Shown here: positions 58,756-64,000 of the stretch, piece after piece
How positions within the stretch are numbered: the stretch's first letter is position 1
Layout of the letters: each line of letters begins with the position of its first letter
Origin: CAYRPN01 sp964426135
Lineage (GTDB): Bacteria > Planctomycetota > Phycisphaerae > Phycisphaerales > Phycisphaeraceae
Direction: 5' to 3'
Assembly: GCA_964426135.1 (NCBI GenBank)
Contig: CAYRPN010000002.1
Span: forward strand, 1-64,000
DNA length: 64,000 nt
Notes under the pieces: generated by a model
Told to the model about the DNA's origin: nothing
Databases searched by the model: none
The model's input: only the letters and a program-made list of their open reading frames with translations
Program-made: the position numbers and the translations under genes

Positions 58756-58899
58756 GCCACGAGCCGTTCGCCGTTAGGAGCCGTGCAAGATTAACTCCGC
58801 AGATTCGAATCGCTTTGCACCCAGCCGGACGACTTGGAAAGTCGTCCCACATGCGATGTTGATCCTGCGCGGCTCCTTAGCCCCGGGCTCCGTCCGAGG
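58756..58899. repeat. Mixed repeats downstream of ftsY
   Basis: Degenerate AGCCGTT heptads (58756-58790), a perfect 9-bp hairpin GGACGACTT/AAGTCGTCC (58827-58847), and a family E arm (58874-58899). The hairpin lacks a T run, but could still help end the ftsY transcript. Confidence 0.65.
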
Positions 58900-58959
58900 A
58901 CGAGCTACCCTGTGTCAACGAATCCCATTCCCGGCGGCCACATCAAGGCGCACGATCAT

Positions 58960-60228
58960 TCATCCCTGACGTGACGGATTCTCTGCCGCTGGTGTTGGCG
59001 GCGGCGGCGGCGAAACGATTGCGGGAGACACAGCCGGTGACCCGGATTGGGCGTCTTTCCGATATTCGAAGAATCGCTTGAGCTTGAGGACATGGCTCTC
59101 GAAGAGCCACCAGCTTGCCATTGCCAACAGGTAGGTCACGACGAACAGTTGCAGATGCGTGATCAGTTGCCCCACGATCGGCGAAACCTGGCCATTCAAT
59201 ATCGGCTCGCGGGTCCACCAGTGGTATGAGACATAGAGTTGGACCGGCAGGTGAAAGAGATACATCGCGTAGCTGTATTTGCCGAGGCTTCGCAGCAGTG
59301 CGTTATTGAGAATGCGGGAAACGATGCTTCCCGTCCGCGCCGCCAGCACCAGCACCAGCACGCCGCCGCAGCACACAGCGACGGCAGTGAGGCCGATGGT
59401 GAAAAGCCACGGTCCTTCAAAAAGCGTGCGCTGTTTGACGAAGACGCCCAGGATGCCGATCGCGCCGAGGGCAGCCGCGATCTTCGCCGGTCGCAGCGCG
59501 CCCGCCAGCCCGGCGGGGCCGCGGATCGTCAGGGCGATTAGGGCGCCGACCGCCAGGGTGTCGAGCCTGCAGAATGTTGTCGAGTAGATCTGCCCCTCGG
59601 ATACACCCATCGAGATCAGGACGCAGCGGCCCACGAACGTGGCGGGAATGATGAACAAGCAGAGTTTCACGGCAGCCGACCGGCTGAGGGAAAAGATGAC
59701 CAGCGGCCAGACGAGATAGAACTGCTCCTCGATCGCCAGTGACCAGAGGTGCGAGAGGGGGTAGGTGCTGGCGAAGTTCTCGTCCCACCAAGGCGCGAGG
59801 TTGGAGAGGTAGAGCCATGTCCAGATCTGACTCGCTTTGGCTTCCGGGGTGATGCGGAACTGAGCCGGCACGATGAGAAACGCGAACACCAGAAAGAGGT
59901 AGTAGAGCGGGAAAATGCGCAGGGAACGCCGGGCGTAGAAGGTTGTGAAGTAGCGGGGTGTACCCTTGGCGTCGTGCAGGATGCCGGTGATGAGAAAGCC
60001 GGAGAGGACGAAAAAGAGATCGACGCCCATCCATCCTGCATGACCCACTTTCAAATAGAAATTGGCGGCTGTGCCCATGTCCGCGCGAAGCACCAGGCTG
60101 TGAAAGCACATGACCACCAGGATGGCCAGTCCGCGCAGGCCGTCCAGCGCCGGCACATGCTTGCCCAGCGACGGAATCTGTGCGGTCGCGGCTTCGCTGG
60201 TTCGGGTTGTGGCGATGGATTCGCTCAT
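58960..60228 (-). CDS. Acyltransferase family 3 (OafA/YrhL-like) membrane protein
   Basis: Protein of 422 aa with about ten helices. PALDGLRGLAILVVMCFHSLVL is the family start with its Arg, GWMGVDLFFVLSGFLITGIL the second mark, and YARRSLRIFPLYYLFLVFAF the third; these carry the catalytic His and Arg residues. It would O-acylate a sugar or lipid in the membrane. Its ATG overlaps the stop of the upstream GT39-like gene in ATGA, so the two are coupled. Confidence 0.95.
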   Translation of the reverse strand: MSESIATTRTSEAATAQIPSLGKHVPALDGLRGLAILVVMCFHSLVLRADMGTAANFYLKVGHAGWMGVDLFFVLSGFLITGILHDAKGTPRYFTTFYARRSLRIFPLYYLFLVFAFLIVPAQFRITPEAKASQIWTWLYLSNLAPWWDENFASTYPLSHLWSLAIEEQFYLVWPLVIFSLSRSAAVKLCLFIIPATFVGRCVLISMGVSEGQIYSTTFCRLDTLAVGALIALTIRGPAGLAGALRPAKIAAALGAIGILGVFVKQRTLFEGPWLFTIGLTAVAVCCGGVLVLVLAARTGSIVSRILNNALLRSLGKYSYAMYLFHLPVQLYVSYHWWTREPILNGQVSPIVGQLITHLQLFVVTYLLAMASWWLFESHVLKLKRFFEYRKDAQSGSPAVSPAIVSPPPPPTPAAENPSRQG

Positions 60229-61901
60229 GGCAGCGTGGCCGAGGGAAGCGAGGGGACGGTCAAGGGGCGCGCCTGGGAGAGATCAAACAGATACGCTGCG
60301 GCACCGGTGGCTCCGATGCCGCGCGGCATCGGCGATGTCCCATCAATCGGAAGGGGCCTGGCGCCCATTTGCGCCAAGTGGTGGAGGAATAGTCGGTCTT
60401 CATCGACGCCGCTCCATTTCCAGATGTGGGCGAAGACGAACCAGACGCGAGACTTGCCGCGAAGGCGGTTGAGGTCGTCGGTGTAGGCATGCCAGTTGAA
60501 ACGGCCGTTGGAGCCTCGCACCGGTGTGAACGGCTTCAGTTGCGGGACGAGGCCGGCGTGTGTGACGTAGTAGTCGTAGTGAAAGTGCGCGTTCGTGTAG
60601 AGGTAAATCGTGTCGCCAGGCTGCACATGCTCAGCCATCCTGACCAGCACGGGGTGAATCTCCTCTTTCTCGAACGGGGCTTTGAATCCCTTGAGCCGTT
60701 CAACGCAGGGATGCAGCAGCAGCAGGGCGGTGATGATCGCGAAGATGACCTTGCCTTCCTGCCTGACGTTCAGGATCAGCCTCAGCCCGCCGGCAACGAG
60801 CAGCAGCGCCAGAGGCATGGCAAAGAGCAGCACGCGCGTGCCTGCCGGGTAAAGGTGCAGTGCCGAGGCCGCCAGCGTGAAGAACACCGGCAGAAGCGCC
60901 ATCGCCAGCAGCACGCGATTGTGTCTCCAAAAGTACACGACGCCCAGCAACAGAACCGCCGCGGCGAGGCCGGGGAACGTCGCGCCGAACGGGTCGGTGA
61001 AGAAATCGACGAAGCGTCCGACGAGCCAGCTAGGCGACGGCGGAATCGACATGAACAGGTGCGACCAGACACGCTCCATCAGCGGATTGCCGGTGAGCTG
61101 TCGCATGAAAAGCATGTAGTTGGCGGCGAAGTTCACCGCTGCAACACCACATGCCATGGCGATGCGAGTGGATTCGCCACGTTCGCCCCGCCGCCAGTAG
61201 GCGATCATCAGAGGCAATCCCACCGCTGCGACGATGAACGTCGCGGTGAAGGAAACCCACACGCAAACCGTGGCGACAAGGGCGAGCAGCACGACCCGCG
61301 GCCAGTTGGCCCGGTTCTGCGCGATCGTCAGTCCGCACAGCAGAATCGCGGCGGTGGCTGCCGCATCGACGCTGTATGGCTTGAACTCGTTGGAGAAATA
61401 CACCATCCAGTTCAGCAGCGCGGCCAGACTCAGCGCCACCAAGCCCTCGGCAGGCTGAAGCAACCGGCTTGCGATGCGGTGGAAAAGCAGCAAGGTCGCG
61501 ATTCCGCAGAGCAGCGGCAGCAGGCGAAGCGACATCTCCCCGTGGCCGAAAAGCACATCAGCCACCTCGGTGAGCATGATGTAACCGATGGGCGCAGTCT
61601 GGCTGTTCTCAAGCGGTCGGGTCAGGCCGGCAAAGTCGCGCGAGGCGATGCTGATGGCGGCGGAGGCTTCGTCGATCCAGAGCGACCGTGAGAAAACGAA
61701 CTCGCGGACCCGGGCTGCAACCCCCAGTGCGATCAATCCCCACGCCATCAGATGCGCGATGAATGGCCAGGTGGCAGCCGACGCAATCAGCGGCGATGAC
61801 AACGCGCCGGAGGCGTTGGCGTGCTCCGCTCGCGCCGCTCCGGGTGCCTGCGGGCTGCCGGGTTGATGGTCGAACATGGAATCAGTCGCAGTTGGCGGCA
61901 T
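60225..61901 (-). CDS. GT39-like (PMT family) membrane glycosyltransferase
   Basis: Protein of 558 aa. A short soluble start leads to about ten helices. The first periplasmic loop has FSRSLWIDEASAAISIASRDFAGL with the Asp-Glu pair expected for catalysis in GT-C enzymes, followed by SQTAPIGYIMLTEVADVLFGHGEMSLRLLPLL, typical of the PMT_2 group. The carboxy periplasmic domain holds VRGSNGRFNWHAYTDDLNRL. AGGAGG stands nine bases before the ATG at 61901. Probably adds a sugar from a polyprenyl phosphate donor, which the GT2 gene upstream could provide. Confidence 0.88.
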   Translation of the reverse strand: MPPTATDSMFDHQPGSPQAPGAARAEHANASGALSSPLIASAATWPFIAHLMAWGLIALGVAARVREFVFSRSLWIDEASAAISIASRDFAGLTRPLENSQTAPIGYIMLTEVADVLFGHGEMSLRLLPLLCGIATLLLFHRIASRLLQPAEGLVALSLAALLNWMVYFSNEFKPYSVDAAATAAILLCGLTIAQNRANWPRVVLLALVATVCVWVSFTATFIVAAVGLPLMIAYWRRGERGESTRIAMACGVAAVNFAANYMLFMRQLTGNPLMERVWSHLFMSIPPSPSWLVGRFVDFFTDPFGATFPGLAAAVLLLGVVYFWRHNRVLLAMALLPVFFTLAASALHLYPAGTRVLLFAMPLALLLVAGGLRLILNVRQEGKVIFAIITALLLLHPCVERLKGFKAPFEKEEIHPVLVRMAEHVQPGDTIYLYTNAHFHYDYYVTHAGLVPQLKPFTPVRGSNGRFNWHAYTDDLNRLRGKSRVWFVFAHIWKWSGVDEDRLFLHHLAQMGARPLPIDGTSPMPRGIGATGAAAYLFDLSQARPLTVPSLPSATLP

Positions 61902-62006
61902 ACGCCCCTGCCTCCTCAATGCGGATTCACCAGGCCGAGCTTCGGATGAGAGGGCCGTCGAAGCCGGCAGGCGATTCAATGTGAAGCGGATGACAAGGAT
62001 CGGCCA

Positions 62007-62726
62007 TCAGCGCAGGGGCTTGCGCGCCACCACTTCCAGGTTTTTGCCCAGCACTTTGCTGAGTGCGAAGTCCATGATCCGGCTGATCGGGAACAGCACC
62101 CGGTCGTAGAACACCAGGCTGCCCTTGTTCAGGTCGCCTTGCTTGTTCCCGATCCATTTGTACAGGAGGGAAACGAAGAATCCCACCGAGTCCACGTAGT
62201 TCGCCTTTTCAATCTCAAAGCCCGCGGCCTTGAGATGCGGCAGCATGCTGGAGAACCGATAGCGTCTGAAATGGCGGACCTTGCGGTCCATGCTGGAGAA
62301 GAGCACATTGAACGCGGGCACGTAGCAATAGAAGCGGCCGCCGGGCTTGAGTTTGTCGAACAATTGTTTCATCACGGCCGCGTCGTCCTCGATGTGCTCG
62401 AGTACGTTCAGCGAAAAGAAATAATCGACGCTGTCGGCCTGCATCTCGGCGACGTCTTTCCACGCGGTGAACCCGCGCTGGCGCAGGCTGCTGTGCAGAT
62501 CAGCATCGCATTCGACGCACTGCACATCGTTGCCGCGCGAGCGCAGGTCCACCGCGAACGTACCGGTGCCTGCGCCGAAATCGACGAACGGGCCGTCGCC
62601 CACCTTGTAACGCATGACCTGGCGCATGAGGAACTCGTTGTAGTTCTTCGCCAGAGCCATCATCTCGAGATTGTCAACGCCGGTGTAGGGAACTTCCGCG
62701 GCCGGCGTCGTTGTCGTACTGCTCAT
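62007..62726 (-). CDS. Class I SAM-dependent methyltransferase
   Basis: Protein of 239 aa. The SAM-binding motif I is VDFGAGTGTFAVDL, the acidic motif II CVECDADLHSSL, and YFFSLNVLEHIEDD the post-motif strand. The carboxy part has hydrophobic helices (YVDSVGFFVSLLYKWIG, LFPISRIMDFALSKVLG), suggesting contact with membrane or lipid substrate. The gene lies eight bases after the GT2 gene, so it is probably translated from the same transcript. Acceptor unknown; a polyprenyl-linked sugar or lipid is possible. Confidence 0.9.
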   Translation of the reverse strand: MSSTTTTPAAEVPYTGVDNLEMMALAKNYNEFLMRQVMRYKVGDGPFVDFGAGTGTFAVDLRSRGNDVQCVECDADLHSSLRQRGFTAWKDVAEMQADSVDYFFSLNVLEHIEDDAAVMKQLFDKLKPGGRFYCYVPAFNVLFSSMDRKVRHFRRYRFSSMLPHLKAAGFEIEKANYVDSVGFFVSLLYKWIGNKQGDLNKGSLVFYDRVLFPISRIMDFALSKVLGKNLEVVARKPLR

Positions 62727-62734
62727 GGGTTGAC

Positions 62735-63715
62735 TCACTTCCTCAACTGCTTCCGCCACAGTCTGAACGACTCGTTGTGGTAGCGATTCACCGTGTCCAG
62801 GATCAGCCCCACCGCCATCGAAAGGACGGACAGAATGCCGAGCCCCGCCGCCAGCACCGCCAGCGGCACGTGATGCACGAACTGCTCGCGGACGTAATCC
62901 ATGATCGGGGTGATGCCCGCCGCCAGCGAGAGCATCGCCAGGAAGACCGCCACCGCGGTGAAGAACACTTGTGGCTTGTAGTCCTTGAAGATGCGCAGGA
63001 TCACCTTCAGAATCAGGATTCCGTCTTTGAAAGTGTTGAGTTTGGAATGGCTGCCCTCCGGCCGCACGCCGTAGCTGATGGGCACCTCCACGACCTTGAA
63101 CGACTTGGCGGCCGCCTGCAGCGTGAACTCCGTCTCAATGTCAAAACCCTCCGACATCAGCGGCACCGTCTTGACGAAGTCGCGGGAAAAGACGCGGTAG
63201 CCCGACAGCACGTCGGTCACGTTCATGCGGAAGAAAAACGAAATCAGCCGGGCGACCAAGTGATTGCCGAAGGAGTGGAACCGGCGGAACGAACCGCTCT
63301 TGAAGTCGGTCAGGCGGGAGCCGACGATCATGTCGGCATCGCTGGCTCTCATGGCATCGATCAAGGCGGGGGCGGCGGCGGCGGGGTAGGTGTCGTCGCC
63401 GTCCACCATCAGGTAGCAGTCAGCCTCGACCTGATCGAACATGTGCTGCACCACGTGGCCCTTGCCCTGGCGCGGTGATGTGACCACGATGGCGCCATGT
63501 TCGCGGGCGATCTCGGCTGTGCGGTCCTTCGAATTGTTGTCGAAAACGTAAATCGTCGCCCCGGGCAGCACCGCCTTGAAGTCATCCACGACCTTGCCCA
63601 CGGTCACCGCCTCGTTGTAACAGGGCACAAGCACCGCCACGCCCTCGTATTTGCCAGCAGTCACGCTGGGTTTGGGGGAGGCTTGCCGAACGGGCATGGT
63701 CGCAACATCAGTCAT
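62735..63715 (-). CDS. Glycosyltransferase family 2, dolichyl-phosphate glycosyltransferase-like
   Basis: Protein of 326 aa. GT-A domain: VAVLVPCYNEAVTVGKVVDDF, YLMVDGDDTYPA with the catalytic metal Asp residues, and GSRLTDF, VLSGYRVFSRDF, EFTLQAAAKSFKVVEVPISYG, all typical of DPM1/GtrB-like enzymes that make polyprenyl-phosphate sugars. Two membrane helices (about 240-262 and 275-297) form the carboxy end. The start at 63715 is supported only by a weak GGA; 63697 is possible. First gene of the surface-glycan operon. Confidence 0.93.
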   Translation of the reverse strand: MTDVATMPVRQASPKPSVTAGKYEGVAVLVPCYNEAVTVGKVVDDFKAVLPGATIYVFDNNSKDRTAEIAREHGAIVVTSPRQGKGHVVQHMFDQVEADCYLMVDGDDTYPAAAAPALIDAMRASDADMIVGSRLTDFKSGSFRRFHSFGNHLVARLISFFFRMNVTDVLSGYRVFSRDFVKTVPLMSEGFDIETEFTLQAAAKSFKVVEVPISYGVRPEGSHSKLNTFKDGILILKVILRIFKDYKPQVFFTAVAVFLAMLSLAAGITPIMDYVREQFVHHVPLAVLAAGLGILSVLSMAVGLILDTVNRYHNESFRLWRKQLRK

Positions 63716-63889
63716 GCGTCTGATCCAGCCCGTGGGGGCTTGCTGGTGTGGAAGGCTCTTTTCCTGACGGAAAACCGGATACCCCAAGTACGCGATGGGC
63801 CGGGGGTAAGTTCAGGCGCAGCGGTGTCGCTGCGTGACTGTAAGTTCGTCGTCCACCGGGACGTGCGGGTTTAGAGCGGCAACGATTCG

Positions 63890-63930
63890 TGCTCCCCTCG
63901 GGGGAGGGGCAGGGGCGAGCCTGAGAAAGG
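63890..63930. repeat. Short GC-rich palindrome related to family D
   Basis: GCTCCCCTCGGGGGAGGGGC with AGGGGCGAGCC, a single hairpin related to family D arms. The last 285 bases of the window hold no gene. Confidence 0.6.
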
Positions 63931-64000
63931 CATTCTCGCGTGGCTTGCCCGTTCCTCAAGTCGGATTCTTTAGGTCGCCACGGGCGATAACCCTCCAAAA

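Overview
The window is high-GC bacterial chromosome (one 100-base N gap at 20013-20112) carrying about 46 recognisable genes and one tRNA. The organism is most likely a member of the Planctomycetota, perhaps Phycisphaerae. The grounds are several secreted PQQ-type beta-propeller proteins, a soluble-dehydrogenase-like propeller of the planctomycete membrane-bound dehydrogenase family, very long and repeat-rich intergenic regions, and scattered rather than clustered housekeeping genes. This placement is an inference from gene content.

Layout. 0-6 kb: a translationally coupled pair, an RPH/PPDK-like phosphotransferase and a membrane-anchored PQQ propeller. 6-9.5 kb: PPK2 polyphosphate kinase, a secreted hydrolase-like protein, and a REC-PAS-GAF-REC signalling protein. 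10-18 kb: mscL, two multi-membrane proteins with a terminator, a DUF4139-like secreted protein, and two single-membrane-span proteins, one of them coiled-coil-rich. 18-25 kb: truB, tRNA-Ser(GGA), a repeat-invaded GT39-like membrane protein, and pheS. 25-29 kb: an operon of GT4, a GNAT-like protein and a VKOR-DsbA fusion. 29-37 kb: three secreted propeller proteins and a MarR regulator. 37-43.8 kb: an ANL-family ligase, iron alcohol dehydrogenase, flavin reductase, NagA and a K+ channel, interspersed with two small gene cassettes (a DUF559 nuclease and a four-helix-bundle protein), each flanked by inverted repeats. 43.8-49.7 kb: an SGNH hydrolase, GT4, truA, a secreted protein and a PIN-TRAM membrane protein. 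50-54 kb: SRP RNA, dnaX, ybaB (a conserved neighbourhood) and an unknown gene. 54-58.7 kb: cstA, an EVE protein, dapF and ftsY. 59-63.7 kb: a surface-glycan gene set (GT2, methyltransferase, GT39-like, acyltransferase).

The most unusual property is between the genes. Nearly every long spacer holds short inverted-repeat doublets, two 20-50 bp arms in opposite orientation usually enclosing 30-150 bp, from about a dozen unrelated sequence families. A second class consists of tandem arrays with a strict 7-bp period whose heptamer sequence differs from locus to locus and which lie within a few to some tens of bases of start codons (truB, the ligase, nagA, both GT4 genes, PIN-TRAM, dnaX, ftsY and others). 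Some repeats have entered coding sequence in frame, some supply stop codons, and two doublets carry genes. The dnaX gene has an A10 run followed at 6 nt by a hairpin, with early stops in both alternative frames, which points to programmed gamma/tau production.
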